Below are positions 32,764-45,557 of a DNA stretch of 64,000 nt, piece by piece. The position numbers and the translations under genes are program-made. The stretch spans positions 555,478 to 619,477 of the forward strand of contig MNCI01026467.1 in NCBI GenBank assembly GCA_015680685.1, read 5' to 3'. The notes beneath the pieces are model-generated. The model did not search any database and was not told where the DNA came from. It worked only from the letters and a program-made list of their open reading frames with translations. The stretch comes from Gnetum montanum. Taxonomy: Eukaryota; Streptophyta; Gnetopsida; Gnetales; Gnetaceae. Within the stretch, counting starts at the first letter, position 1. The number at the start of each line of letters is the position of its first letter.

Positions 32764-35554
32764 TCATGCAATTCTAGGTGGTAGTGGTTCCTCCATGGGT
32801 CACATCCCCTTATCTTGTGCTCCAGGTTTTGAAATTTGATGGCTATGAAGGAGTGCCTGGAGTTTTTCCTCTTTGGTTCAGGGGTCCTATGCCATCCATG
32901 CTGATGCTCCAATGTTTGATGGAGTCGGCACCTTCCATGGACACGATAGTTACGGGAACATCTGATTGGCCTTGACATACTAGGCCGTAAATAGCTGTCA
33001 TTCCTCTTCATAGGCTCTGGCTTTGTCCTTGTATTTCTGGTAATCCATAAGCCATTGATCCAAGTCTACCATAACATCCTTTTATCCCTGGTAGTTGGTT
33101 TTGACCACCTATAACTCAGAATTTGCCACTTCTAATTTTTGCAGTGTCTTCTTATGCTTAGAAAATTCTATTTCATATTTTGTGTAGCTGGTAGATACTT
33201 ATGTCTCTAACTCTATTCTTAGGCATCTTGCTATTAACATGGCTAAGTTGGCATACCACAAGTTTTCCAATTCCATGTACTCTGTAAGATCTTGTATCTA
33301 CAAGTTTTGGCTTTTGAGCTCTACCTCGTGGACAAATGCATAGGTATCCAATATGGCCCACCAATTAGTGTTTTGAGCACTAAGAGTGTTGATATGGACC
33401 TTGGCCATATGGATTTCTTTTTCAGTTACTTGCTTGTACATCCCCACCTAGTCCCTAAAGTGTTCCTTCAATTTCTCATATTGCTTGTCCTCGTTTTTCC
33501 ACGCACTTATTTCAATGGTTGTATTTTGACGAATTGCATGTACCTCCTCCATTGAAAGGGTTTGATTTTCTCTAACCAAGTGATTCATATCCTGGTTGAC
33601 CCTGACCAATTGTTCTCGTAACTACTGAAAATTTTCTTTGAGAACATTCTTTTGTTTTTCCACGATGGTCAACCAAAGATTATCTATGGCAAGCTATTTA
33701 TTCTCCTCTTGCAAGGCCTTGAGTGCTTTGACATGTGCATATGTCTGAGCTTGTACCTTAGAAGCATCCCAGTTGGCATTCTCTTTCTCCTCCACCACTC
33801 CTTTATTTTCTACCAACCATTTATTAAGTTACTCCATCCGAAAGGACTCTAGCTGGTCTACAGGGATGAACTGAGATGGTCCTACTGTGCAGCTTGCAGG
33901 GTGACGAACTTCTCTTGGAGACTTTTCAACTCCACCTCTACATGCTCGGCCTTGATCTCTATCATAACAAGCTTTTCTTTTGTGGAGATCAGGTCTAATT
34001 GAGTTGTTGTGACATATTGAGGGATCTCAAACAGGGATGTCATCTTTGTCCTGTCTGTAGCAACCGATCGAGAACATCCTCATGCTTCGCAGGAGTCATC
34101 GAGCAACCAACCAAAGTTTGAGCATCGTGTTCTCTTGTAAAGTCTATTGGTGGCACAACAAGGACATTGCATGATTCTTTTATGTGGTTTGTGACCACTT
34201 CTATGGCTCCCACTGCATCTTAGTGCTACATGACCACTACTATGGCCCCTTCACCAGTTTCTAATTGCACCTGAAAAGATGAAGTGTTCCCTAAGATCTA
34301 TTGTGACCAGTGCAATTCCCCTTCTCCTATTTGGATTAACACCTTGCCCTGTGCATGATCGATTGAGATCGTGGATCATACGACATCATCTATGACCCAA
34401 AAGAGGTTGGTCTCATCATGGCTTCCCCAACTGACCATCTCAGCGATGGCCCTGAGATGGCTCATCGACAGTAAATAGTCCTGTGGTGATGGTGGCAGTT
34501 GGTCTTGTTGGCCTATGTTGGGCCTTGCTTCCTATTGTTGACTGGGCCTTGTGCTTGGAAGTTAGTTAGGCCCTATAGTTTGAGTTGTAGTGGGTCCCAT
34601 CATCTATTCTTATTTAGGCTCCAGTGTCTCACCAGCACTTTTCCTTGGGGCTAGTGGCTTCAATAGTTTAGCAAATGAAGCATTTTGGGCCCTTTCGTGG
34701 ATGTCATTGGTGTACCCCAGAATTTCAACATGCCAGCATAGCTTCTTGATGAGATAGGGGTAGGGAAATGTGAACTTCCCCATCTTTCATTCTTCAAACC
34801 ACCTCAAAATCTCTGTAAGATATAAATGGGGTAGGTTAGCATTTACCTTGCCCATCAATATAGCACTTCCTTTGGTCACATACATTGAGATTCTATTCAA
34901 TCCTTTCATGGGGAAGATGTGATAAGTGCTAATCTTGAAATAGATCCTCTCCTCCAGTGTCAGCTCTCCATATGCCTTGTCTTCCTTGTCATATGCCCTT
35001 TTCAACCAAATCTTTCATGCATCAGAATTGGAGTGAGTGGGCAGGTGATCAACTTTCGGCCCTATATTCAAAAGATTTAACACTTTTGAAATGGCTTTGG
35101 TAAAGAAATCTATAGAAACACCACCAATATCAACCGTGGTTCCTTCTTCTCTATTGTGTCAAAATTGGTACATCTCTCCTAGGTACCAGGCACCACTTTC
35201 AAAGAGAATAGGCCATAATGGGGATGCTTTTAGTTGGTCCCTAACTACCTTAGGAGAAAACTTAGTGAAAGGTCCAAAGTTGAGTTCCACGATCATGGCT
35301 GCTGACATGGACCTTTCATGAATCGCCTGAACACATTCTGGGAACAATGTGAGATGTTGCCCCTATTCAGGTGCTTCAACAGCTCCTCCTCTAGCCTGTC
35401 CAGATTGCACAGTAACAGGAGGCTCTTGATGGATGTTGAACAATTGTGCCTCCTATTCTATATGTTCCTTGGGAGATGCCTAGCCTCTACCTCTCCTTGG
35501 TCATTTGGATGCACCTTAAGAGGGTCCTCCTTGCTGTCCATGTTTAGGGGCCAT
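32764..35554 (-). pseudogene. NA3 ORF2 (broken)
   Basis: ATGGCCCCTAAACATGGAC at 35554 is directly preceded by the acceptor GTGTGATTACAG; TGA at 32766-32764 closes a PPRIA end, giving about 930 codons. The N-terminal region contains MIVELNFGPFTKFSPKVV and WPILFESGAWYLGEMYQF, then YGELTLEERIYFKISTYHIF, RISMYVTKGSAILMGKVNA and LPHLYLTEILRWFEE (34787-35005), again resembling the plant transposon-protein domain. A Pro/Gln/Thr linker (34490-34640) and long Lys/Glu/Gln-rich helical segments (33000-34480) follow, then the WMA-DP / PPP end. The N-terminal frames are cleaner than in NA2. Confidence 0.82.
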
Positions 35555-35868
35555 CTGTAATCACACAAGGCCGACTATTAGTAAGGTTATTTACAAATTT
35601 GATTTATACCTTACTTCTTGCCCTTAATGAATTCATTTCTTATTTAGTGTAATCTAGAGTTAGAGAATTTTATGAGAATGTCCCCTAAATGTTTTGATAT
35701 TGGGCCCAATTTGATTAGTTAGCTCCAAAACTTTAATTCTTATGGTGTGGGTGAAGAGATTAAAATTGATTTGGCAATGTATTTAACATTTTTATGGTCA
35801 TTTACCCTTTATGATATCCTTCGAGTGACAATGAATTTTTAAAAAAATATGTGCAACTTGGAGCTTAC
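35555..35868 (-). other. Candidate 5' UTR intron before NA3 ORF2
   Basis: Minus strand: donor GGGGGAAGG/GTAAGC (GT at 35868-35867), branch-like CCTTACTAATAG, acceptor GTGTGATTACAG ending at 35555, one base before the ATG. Length 314 bp against 310 in NA2. This donor is the best of the three. Confidence 0.55.
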
Positions 35869-36060
35869 CCTTCCCCCATGACTAAACTGAACACTCTAGG
35901 TTTGGATAGATTCAATCAGAATGGGAATCAAAGCGTTAACGAGCAAGTTATGGTTGTTTGAATGATAGGTGCGTAAGCTAGCAATTTGTGGAAGAAAATT
36001 TGAACAACTCTCCCCATGTGAATAGTGTAAAATAATGTTGACGTGCATGGAGGGGTCCAT

Positions 36061-36148
36061 AGATATATGTTTTATGGATGCAATATCACGTACCCAATAG
36101 CACGGACCCGATATCACATCGGACCCGATATCGGGTATGTGATATCGT
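36061..36148 (-). promoter_or_regulatory. NA3 internal type I promoter-like module
   Basis: On the minus strand GATATCAC, GATATCGGGTCCG, TGATATCGGGTCCG and GTACGTGATATTG units (36148-36080) are followed by the TATA-like ACATATATCT (36070-36061), about 190-200 nt upstream of the donor, as in NA2. The array type equals that of NA3's LTR. Confidence 0.57.
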
Positions 36149-36342
36149 AGCCCATTGAAAATAGGGTACTTGATAAATTTGATGAATTTTTGAATTTCCA
36201 AGGCCAAAAATGAAGGATTTGAGGTTAATTTGGAAGGTCCAAGGTAACATTGGATAGAATGAAAGGCACCAAAAGTATAATGAAGTGGGATTTATCAATG
36301 AAATTCATGGATAAGATGAGGAGAAAGGACATGTTTTGGTGC

Positions 36343-37304
36343 TGATGAGTGACGAGGTACCCCTACGCTCAACCATATGAATACGAGTGTTTCATGCATG
36401 ATTTGGTTGAATTCCAAGGACTAAGTGCTTATGCATCCTTGTGGAACAAGGATGGGTTGGTTGATCATTGTCATCCCAAGCTTACCTATATGTCACAATT
36501 GTATGGTTAAGTAAGCTTGAGGCATATGATTTTTATAGCTTTTATGTTTTTATGTCCTGCACTAGTAGGGAAGGAGAGAGGTAACTAAGTGACTAATTTA
36601 ACTTAACTACTCATTAACTAAGTTCTAACTAATCTTAACACCAGCATCCGTTCCCACTTGCCATACACATCCTGAACCAATGCAACACTACTGGGATTAC
36701 CAAACACTAATCATTACTGGGTTACCAAGCGTTACACGCATGCTCAAAGTGGTTGTGCTTGTGTAATTTAATGATTTGCTTAATTGATCAAAATGAATTA
36801 TTGTGCTATTAATAGAAATGTAAAGTGCATAAAATAAAATAAATGCATGAGAAAATAAAATAAAAGAAATGCATAAGAAAACAAATCTCAAGTGCTACAA
36901 GTATGAATCAAAGAGCTCGTCTTTGTTGTCATACATAAGGTATGCTCAGGTACACAATGCTCGAATAAAGATCCATCCACACTTAGAGCTCCTGCTATGG
37001 GCACTTAGAAAATACTCTAACTTTCAAATAGACTACAAGAGTTTTGCTACTTGACTGTTAAAAGACTTCTTTCCAGTTGTGCGCTTGGGCATGGTATTTA
37101 TAGGCTTGGGAGAAACTACTCTAATAATTAGAGTAACCGCTCTAATAATTAGAATAACTACTAAAGTAACCACTAGAGTAACCACTATTATAATTAGAAT
37201 AACTACTAGAGTAATTGCTAGAGTAACCACTCTAATAATTAGAGTAACTACTAGAGTAACCACTCTAATAATTAGAATAACTACTAGAGTAACTGCTCTC
37301 ATCA
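36343..37304 (-). repeat. AUT3 3' LTR, type III
   Basis: 962 bp, tgatgagtgacg to ctctcatca. It has the same backbone as the type I LTRs, including tttgttgtcatac (decayed tttattgccgtac) and the minus-strand TATA CTATAAATA at 37103-37095, but the array at 37300-37116 is built from GAGTAACTACTCTAATAATT-like units instead of GATATC. Confidence 0.9.
37116..37300 (-). promoter_or_regulatory. Type III palindromic array in AUT3 3' LTR
   Basis: ACTCTAATAATTAGAGT, itself an inverted repeat, alternates with GTAACYACTAGAGTAAC spacers over about 185 bp directly upstream of the TATA. The same units occur at 30998-31155 and 46332-46395. Confidence 0.62.
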
Positions 37305-37317
37305 TACCCCCATGACT
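37305..37317 (-). other. AUT3 polypurine tract
   Basis: Minus strand AGTCATGGGGGTA beside the LTR; the best preserved copy of this tract in the window. Confidence 0.87.
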
Positions 37318-39240
37318 GAATGAAAACTCATCCTCGAGTTCCGTACAAAATATTGGGAAGGTATGAGATTATTGACTAATTGACAACTGACAATGGAATG
37401 GGATGATAGACTCAACGTACCCAGTGAACAAATCAATAAACATATTACAACATTAGTGTTCATGACCATTGTGGTGAACACTCATACATAAATGACATCT
37501 AAGCCTTTATTTGGCAGCCTGAAGAGAAAGAGAGAGAGAGAAAGAAGATGGAGAGTGTTGCCGCCAATGCCAAGATTGCGCCTTTCGTTGTTTATCCATA
37601 GCCATGCCACCAGACTTGCTCCTTTCGTAAATGCTTCAATTCTGGTCCATCTTGAGTGCTTCCTCCAAGCCCAATCCATTATTTGTATGATTGTCATATG
37701 CACACAAAACATAGTCACAAATGAGCAAGGATAGATAAACCACAATGCAGTTGATACCTTACCTCAATATGAAGCGCATTGGCTGAGTTGTGGTTATGGT
37801 AGAAACTGGTTTGGAGATTTATCATTGGTGACTACCTAAGGTGTAGGGATTAGGTGAATAGTAAAATGAAAAAAATTAAAAAATTTGTGCCAGGGCCCCC
37901 ACTACTAAGAGCAAACCTCCAGTAGCTATAAGATGGAAAAATATGAGGAACAAGAAATATGGGAAAAATAACAATGGCAAAGCCAATAAAATGGATGCCA
38001 TGGATGGGGATGAAATAAGAAATGATTGATTGTAGGAAATGTTTATGGAAAAGAATTTAACAATTGCACCAAAAAAGGAATGCTAGTCGGTCCTCCCCAA
38101 AGCAGGCTCATGCCTTTTATGCCCTGACAAACCCACAAACCAAAGAGTTTGTAGGCTCTAAGAATGTCATTTGGAAGCAAGAGTTAAAAACTTACCCACA
38201 AGAGTTCACCAAAGAAAAATAATGCATCAACCCAGAAATGGACTATAATAGAACCAACAATGAGGTGGGAAACTGGGGAGAAAGATGAAGACAAGAGCAT
38301 GGAATGGAATCCCAAGAATAAGGTTGTGTAAAGTCCCTTGTGTATTTTATAGTTAATGTAACTGAGTAGAACTCATTCAAAATCTAGACTCAAAAAAACC
38401 ACATCCAGTGACCTTGCATCAACATACTTGACCAATCCATCCACTTGAAGCAACAAGAATGCTTCCACAAAGAGTCACCACCATTCCAAGGAGAGTGAAC
38501 TAGAGAAGTAGGAAGCGAGAAAAGGCCTTAGTTAGAGGGAACCTTCAGGCATGGTTAACACGTCTTTCCTATTCCATAACCAATGCTTGTAGCCCATATT
38601 GCTTTATTATGTCTAAGGGGTGTGCTTTGAATTCTCACCTTTTTCTCTTTTTTTTTCTCTCTCTCTTTTTGAGTGAGAACCATACCATGCAAAGACTTAT
38701 TTTTATTCACTTAGCTTCCCAATTTTTGAACAATGTCAGAATGGTGAAAAACCCAAGAAAAAGAATCCAAGCACCCAAGAGAATGGCCAACACAAATGCA
38801 TCAAATCCCCTTGAAGTCACACCCTTTTCATCCTTTAAGTCTTTCCTTGGTTTAAAAAGCACCCAGCCACCAATTCATTAAAATTTTACTTAGAAAAAGA
38901 GGGACTATATAGTTCCAAGCCAAAGGAGACCATAGAGTTGTATGGATGAGTGGATGGTGTGGACTCATTGCCTATTTTATCAAAAGAACCATACTTAATA
39001 TCAGCATCATAATTCAAAGGTAAAAACTAACCATTAGTAATCAATATTATATAATTCAATCCACCATCATGAGCACTTATTATATGATGAATAAAAGTAA
39101 ATCAAGCAAACAAAAAAATAGTAACAACATGAACAATGGTGTAAAAAAAATAAGAAAAGTTGAAAGAATGTGTCAAAAAAAAATTTAAAAAGAACTGAGG
39201 GCCTAGAATTGTTAGCATAGGTGGCCATCTCCCCCATGAC
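37318..39240 (-). other. AUT3 3' untranslated region
   Basis: Collinear with AUT2 21232-23177. Box copies: rc of ctcccccatgactaagttgg at 39229-39248 (pol end), and a decayed one at about 37888-37905 (gggcccccactactaagagc). It contains the second copy of the MDWAWRKHSRWTR frame (37482-37745). No ORF2, no internal array. Confidence 0.75.
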
Positions 39241-39249
39241 TAAGTTGGA

Positions 39250-40420
39250 AGGAGGAGATCCTAAATAGTGATCAGGGTTGTCCATCAAGAGAGGTAGCAT
39301 GTGTACTAGCTATCCTAAGCTCCTAAAAAGGTTTGGTTTATTGCACGTTGACCAAAAGTATCTTATTCGAGCTCTCAAGTTTGTATATTTTCATGGCCCC
39401 TAAAGGAAAAGTTGCATAAATAATATAAGGTCCTTTCCATAGTGTTTGAAATTTAGTACGTTGTGGCACACGTGTGGGATTCCAGTAGAGAACCTTATCT
39501 CCTGCTTGATATTTAACTTTCCTAATTCTTAGGTCATGACATTGTTTATTGAAGGCCTTGTGCAATTCATTAGATGATAGGGAAGCTAATCAGTTTTCAT
39601 TTAGCAAGTTGAGGGTTACTAACCATTGTTTCTGTGCTAGACCAAGATCAAGGTTGAGGTCACATTTCATGGATAGTGTATAGAGCTTAGTTTGAATGGG
39701 CATCATTGGTAATTTACCATACACTAACTCACAGGGAGAGTAGCCTGTAGGGAGTTTCCATGTGGAGCAGTATGCCCAAAGAGCATCATTTAGTTTAGTG
39801 CTCTAGTCTCACCTAAACTTGCTAATGGTTCTTGTCAATATCTTCATAATCTCCCTGTTGGTGACTTCTGCTTGACCGTTTGCTTGGGGGTGGTATGATG
39901 TAGTCAATTTATGCTCAACCCCTAAGCATTGCATTAATTTCCAAAAAGTTACACCTGTGAAGTGTGTACCATTGTTTGAAATAAGTGAACATGACACACC
40001 AAACCTGTTTATGATTTGTTGTTGAAAAAATCATGTAGCTGTAGATGATATACAATCTTTAATAGTAGCTACTTCAGCCCATTTTGTTAGGTAATCAACA
40101 ACAACAATAATATAAGCTTTCTCACTGAACATTGGTGTAATCAGCCCCATAAAATTAATTCCCAAAATGTTGAAGGGTTCTAACGGTTGAATCCATTATT
40201 GTAGAGCCTCCATTCTAGCAGTCATTCCCCCATCACGTTGATAGCACTTACAAGAGTTGATGAAATGATGGATTTCCCATAAGAATGCAGGCCAATAATA
40301 TCCTCAAGGATCTTGATGGTCATTCGTCTCCCAACGTAATGACCCCCACAAGGTCCCTCATGAGCTTCTTAGAGAACTCGTAATTGATCTATATCGAGAA
40401 CACACCATCAAACCAAGCCA
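39250..40420 (-). pseudogene. AUT3 integrase (broken)
   Basis: Motifs: SLISNNGTHFTG (second catalytic Asp changed to Asn), YHPQANGQAEVTNREIMKIL (third motif with Glu intact) at 39809-39997, FQTLWKGPYIIYATFPLGA in the C-terminal part (39338-39565). The zinc-binding segment at 40240-40420 is disrupted. Confidence 0.87.
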
Positions 40421-40429
40421 TCGGAACAT

Positions 40430-41930
40430 ACTTTGTAAAGTTGCCTGTTGATCTCCATAAAGTACTTGGCTTAGTGAAGAAATTGTTGTTTCTTCTTAAG
40501 GTTTAACTCTTGTGGTGTTTGTTGGGTGAGGAGATAGGTAAGAATGCTACTGTACCAATTTTTCTCTGTGAGTGATTAATTATTCGCTACACCAGCAAAG
40601 AAGAATTCAACAAGAAAATGATCAAAAATTAGATAGTCGTCCTCTTTATTGTCCCATCGCAACCGAGATAAATGATCAGCAACTACATTCTCGGTGCCCT
40701 TGTGATTGATCATCATTAAATCGAAATCTTGTAAGATTACAAGCCATTGTATGATACGAGGGCTTACCATTGGCTTATTCATGAGGAACTAGATTACACT
40801 ATGATCTATATGTATATATACTTTATATCCCAATACATAGTGTTTAAACTTTTCTAATGCAAAAACTACAACCATTAATTCTTTCTCTATGGTAGTGTAG
40901 TTAAGTTGTGCACTTGCACAATGGATGTAATAAGGATGCCTCTAGTCATCTAACTATGTAAGTATGACTTCTAAAGCATAGTTCGACACATCAGTCATGA
41001 TATGAAATGGTTTGGACTAGTCAGGAGCTTGTAGAATGGGTGTTTCTACTAGCTTTTGTTTCAGAGTTTGGAAAGTTAATTTTCATTTCCTTGTCCACTC
41101 GAAAGGTATATCCTTTTTCATTAATTCCACCAATGGTTTGGCAACCTTTGAAAACTTCTCAATAAATATTTTATAGTAACCAGTATGTCCAAGGAATGAC
41201 CAAATATCTTTGATAGTTTCTGGTTGATGGGTAATTCCTTGGATAATTTTGATTTTCTCAGGGTCTACCTCTATCCTTGTGTGTGATATTTTGTGCCCTA
41301 GTACTACACCTTCTTGGATCATCAAAAGGCTTTTTTGCCAATTGAGCCTCAAACTAGTTTCTACACATCTTTTTAACACTTACTCCAATTAGTCTAAGGC
41401 TTGCTCATATTTTTCTCTATAAGTGGAGAAGTTGTCCATAAAGACCTCCACGCCATTCCCTATCTTCTATTGGAATATGCTTAGAACTAGTCATTGATAT
41501 GTTGCAGGGGCATTGCACAAGCCAAAAGACATCTATTTGTATGCAAACGTTCCTCAAGGACTGGTGAATGTACTCTTGGCTTGGTCTTCTGGGGTTATTT
41601 GTATTTGGTTATATCTGCTATACCCATCCAGAAAACTGTAATAGCAATGTCCTGTGATGGTGTCTAAGACTTAGTTGACAAATGGTAATGGAAAGTGATC
41701 TTTGAATGTTGCCATATTTTATAGACTAAAATCTATGCACACCCTCCATTTGCCTCCTTTTTTAGGCACAATAACTAAGGGAGTAACCCATTCGCTATCA
41801 GCAATGGGGTATATGAGCCTAGCCTTGAGAAGTTGTTTGATTTCTTCCTTAACTACTTGCTTCAGCTTAGGGTTCAATCGCCTCTGTGGTTGTCTTCGAG
41901 GCTTCATGGAGGGGTTAGTGTAAATTCTAT
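40430..41930 (-). pseudogene. AUT3 RNase H and reverse transcriptase (broken)
   Basis: RT: VKEEIKQLLKARLIYPI and SEWVTPLVIVPKKGGKWRVC (41719-41907). The active site reads FMDN at 41431-41442, so the second catalytic Asp is lost. LNWQKSLLMIQEGVVLGHKI (41083-41379) is the connection region. RNase H: IIQWLVILQDFDLMMINHKG and ENVVADHLSRL (40576-40782). Confidence 0.9.
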
Positions 41931-42429
41931 GTTGGCATATCCTAGGATCTATTCCAGTTAATTTAGGATATGACTAAGCGAAGGATTCCAACCATTTATT
42001 TATTACCTTCAGTAGTTCTTCTTTCTGTTGAGGAGCAAGCTTAGCATTGATAATTGCCAATTTTCCATTATTAAGGAACGTGTATTCCATATTGGTGGGT
42101 AATAGTTTCAGCTTGAGGGGCTCCTACTTAAATTTCTTAGGGATTCCCAACTTCCCCCAGTTGATATTTTCAAGGTTAAGACTTGGAAGTTGGCGATGGA
42201 CTTACTCTAATGGGTCTATGCTATCGATGTAAGCACAAGTTAAACCCTCAATTGGTTTCATGCATATGAGTGAACTAATTTCTTGATCAATTGTCAGCCA
42301 CTGGGTGTCTTCCTATTGTGTGGCTACTGCATATAGGCATCTTTGTATGTTAATCACTTGTGCACCCTGATTGCATGCCGACAATGCTAAACTTTGCACA
42401 AACCATGACCCCTTCATGTAATTACACCC

Positions 42430-42960
42430 TATGTCACTGTATGTGATGCATAGAACTTTCTTCTTTTTGATCTTTTTGAATGTATTTTTCTTTGATATTT
42501 CTAGGGAAAGATCACAGATTCCTAGGAATGCATCAATGGTGCTTAACCATGCTTCCCATTATGATTGTGAAGTCCTCCTTACTATTGTTTACCTAAATCA
42601 CTAGGAAGTCAACTAGGTATGACCACCCACAAACAGTGGTAACAATTTCTTCCACCAGTCCCAATGGGACAGTGATGGACTAGTTAGCCAACTCTAGATA
42701 GATGATGCTATTTTTCAATGGAGGTAGGTTCCAGGCCTTGTACATTTCTTGAGAAATCAATTTGACATCGAAACATGAATCCAAAAGAGCCTTGCACAAC
42801 ACATTTCTAGTGATTTTTAAGTATATCAAAGAACGTCTAGGATCAAAGAATTTCTTGGGAAGGTGGCTACCTTTGATCCAATTGGTGAAGGCATGTGTTA
42901 GCATGATCGTATGCGTTGAGTGTGGTGATTGGGTTGAAGGGGGCTCCGAAGTTTTGATTG
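42430..42960 (-). pseudogene. AUT3 retropepsin remnant
   Basis: Active-site loop LLDSCFDVKLISQEMYK: Cys replaces the Gly of D(S/T)G, which would abolish activity. Surrounding residues (GSHLPKKFFDP, NLPPLKNSIIYLELAN) align with AUT1 and AUT2. Confidence 0.8.
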
Positions 42961-43044
42961 ATACTGAGGCATCTAAGGAATTAGCCACTTGTGATTGCAA
43001 GGGCTTGGTTGGAATGTTGGTTCTAAAGAAAGGTCTTTTCTTCA

Positions 43045-45421
43045 TGTGGTTGTTGGAACCAATAGTAGGTTGAGAGTTAACAACCCTCGTGATGTTACAT
43101 TGCTGCAGCTAGGTAGGGATTTCACCTTGCATCACAGGAGCAAGTGGTAGTGGAGCTATTGGTGGAAGAGATGTGGCCGAATGAGAAGGATGATATGCTT
43201 GTGGAATATTACCTCTAGAAGAGGGAGTCCCATAATACTCGTGGGCTTGATAGTGATTTTGAGGAGTGACGTGACCAGTAGAGTCACGTGGGGAGTTTGG
43301 CTGCTACACGTAATATCCATACGGGTCAAGTTGTTGGTAAGGATATTGTTGCCTTGGTGGTGGCATTCCCATAATTGTGGGTGCTACCACTGTTGATATT
43401 GCTCAATCGGTTGTGGTGGAGTTCCACTGGGATAATATGTTAAGGGTTGGTGAAACTTCCTTGGGTTACCTTGAGGATAAGGTAACCTTTGGGGTATTTG
43501 CCTTTTGTTTAATCATGGGTTGAGTGCATACACCCCAGACTCCTGCAAATGTGAGATTATAGGGCAACATCCCTTAGGATGGTCATATTGGCATATCTCA
43601 CATCCACTATCATTTTTCCGAATCCAAAACCTCTTCAATTATGGCAACTTTTCCCTTACCCTTGCTATATACATGTTCAGCCTTTCTCTTTTTTCTTTTC
43701 TTACTACCTTAGACTCCTCTACTATTTTAAGAATAGTTTGAAATCTATTGTCTAGGGAATCCCACATTTGGTCTACCTTTGCTGAAACTTCTGATGTCAT
43801 CTTTTGGATAGGCAAATTTTTCCTATTCACCATCTCTTCGAGTGGTGACTCTTCTTCATCCTCACAAAATCTTACTCTCTTCTTCCAAAGGGAAGGATCT
43901 TGATTATACTCTTCTACACTTTCTCTCTTCCATAGCTCACCTTTTCCTTAGCAACTTGCTCTAATAGTATTTAAATTTGATGGGACCTAAGCTCATAGTC
44001 TTCCTTGGGCATAAGTCCCAAGGGTTCTTCTTATTTCATGCTTAAGCCCATCCACGAGATGGTGTAGCTGATCCCTTTGCAAATAACCATGGCTAGGAAA
44101 ACGATGTAACAGTGCATAGTATTGGCCCATGGCAGCATCCAAGGGTTCATGTCCTCCTTGTTTCCAGCCTTGGATTTGCTTTCACAAGTTAGACATTCGG
44201 AAGTATATTTGGTACTTGTCATTAAATAGTTCTAACATAGTACTCCATCTATGAATGGATTCTGGTTCTAATGACCAATACCAGCTTTTTTCTTCTTTAA
44301 CTAATATCCATGGGAAAAACTTAAGTTTTTTCCATTTGTTCTCTATGTTCTATAAGGCACACACATCATGGAATGCTTGTAAATGATTCCAAAGATCAGT
44401 GTTGTATCCCCCTTCAAATCGTGGGATGTTATTCATATCTAATCTCTTAATCCTACTATCTTTTTGATGCCTTGTTGGAATGCTAATAGCCTCAGTTATG
44501 TCTAACATACTTCGAGTAACGAGTAGGGGTTCATAATGATCATCTCATCCATGGTTTCTATGATACCTACGTTGTTCCCTACTCTCCCTTCTTCTATGTC
44601 GTGACTCTCTAGAGTTCCCTCGTCCCCTTTCCTGGCTATTTCATCTATGACTTCCACTTTGCCTACCTTTATCCCCATGGTCTTTTTCTTTATGACTACA
44701 TCCAAATATTGAATAAGAGGGTGAAGGAGATGATGAAGGTGAAGAAGAAGGAGAACCATCATCATGATGGTGTCTGCTACCTTTTCTTCTGCGGTCTTCG
44801 GCCTCAATCGTGATCGCGATCAGAATGTCCACCTTTATCATGAGTTCGTGTTCCTTTTTCAGATCCTTTGTGCCCATGGGTATCATAACGTAGGTTATGA
44901 ATAGTGGAATGAAGGTTCTGATACACAACCCCTTGGCCAAAGTCAAGGGGAGGAACATCATTATGTGGTTGACTACCTGAGGTAGGTTCACCACCCTCAT
45001 TTTTACTTAAGACATGTGGGGCATCCTGGGACCACTCACCCTTTAAAGACTTATGATGTCTCTCTTGTTGCAAGTCCCTTTGATGTTATGCCTTTGTGGG
45101 ATGGTATTCTCTTAAGTCATGGTCTTGCATAATGTATTCTACATGTAAGTATAGCATGCCAATTCATGTGAAAGCATGAAGAAGCATTCTTGGGACCCAA
45201 CGATTAGCAGGTAACACTATGTTACCTTCTAAGTCTCACCAACACAGTTGTTCATCTTGATGGAGGATGAAGGTGAAGTCTGATGTATACTCATCAGGAT
45301 GAATATATACCACTCGAACTTGTTGAGGGACTAGCGGATCAATGTCATGTGTATTACGTCGTCGACTATTTCCTGTTTCAGACCTAGGTGGTGAGGCGCT
45401 TTCGTACGAAGAAGGAGACAT
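43045..45421 (-). pseudogene. AUT3 gag (broken)
   Basis: Start at 45421 (MSPSSYESASPPRSE), then HPDEYTSDFTFILHQDEQL, PPLDFGQGVVYQNLHST (44804-45073), Arg/Ser/His-rich segment, capsid motifs, and knuckle CEICQYDHPKGC at 43567-43602 with CX2CX3HX3C spacing, as in AUT1 and AUT2. Pro/Gln-rich tail before the protease. Confidence 0.86.
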
Positions 45422-45538
45422 ACTTCTTTATTTAGTGTGCAATGTATTCTTGTTTATTATTTTCTCAATCAACCCTAACGGTTCATTCCAATGATGTGAA
45501 TGATTTCCTAAGTTCTAATTAGTGCAAAAACAACTAAG

Positions 45539-45556
45539 TCCCCGACAACAGTGCCA
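45539..45556 (-). other. AUT3 primer-binding site (tRNA-Asp type)
   Basis: Minus strand TGGCACTGTTGTCGGGGA, three transitions from the tRNA-Asp complement, one base from the LTR. Confidence 0.87.
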
Positions 45557-45557
45557 A

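Larger units (their letters stand above)
31750..36342 (-). mobile_element. NA3: non-autonomous element, 3' half (3' LTR, ORF2, intron, internal promoter)
   Basis: Minus-strand order: internal array (36148-36080), TATA-like, candidate intron, ORF2, polypurine tract, 3' LTR. It is cut at 36342/36343 by AUT3, whose LTR begins there; the 5' part (gag, 5' LTR) is not recovered after AUT3, whose right end is itself truncated. No pol sequence. Confidence 0.85.
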
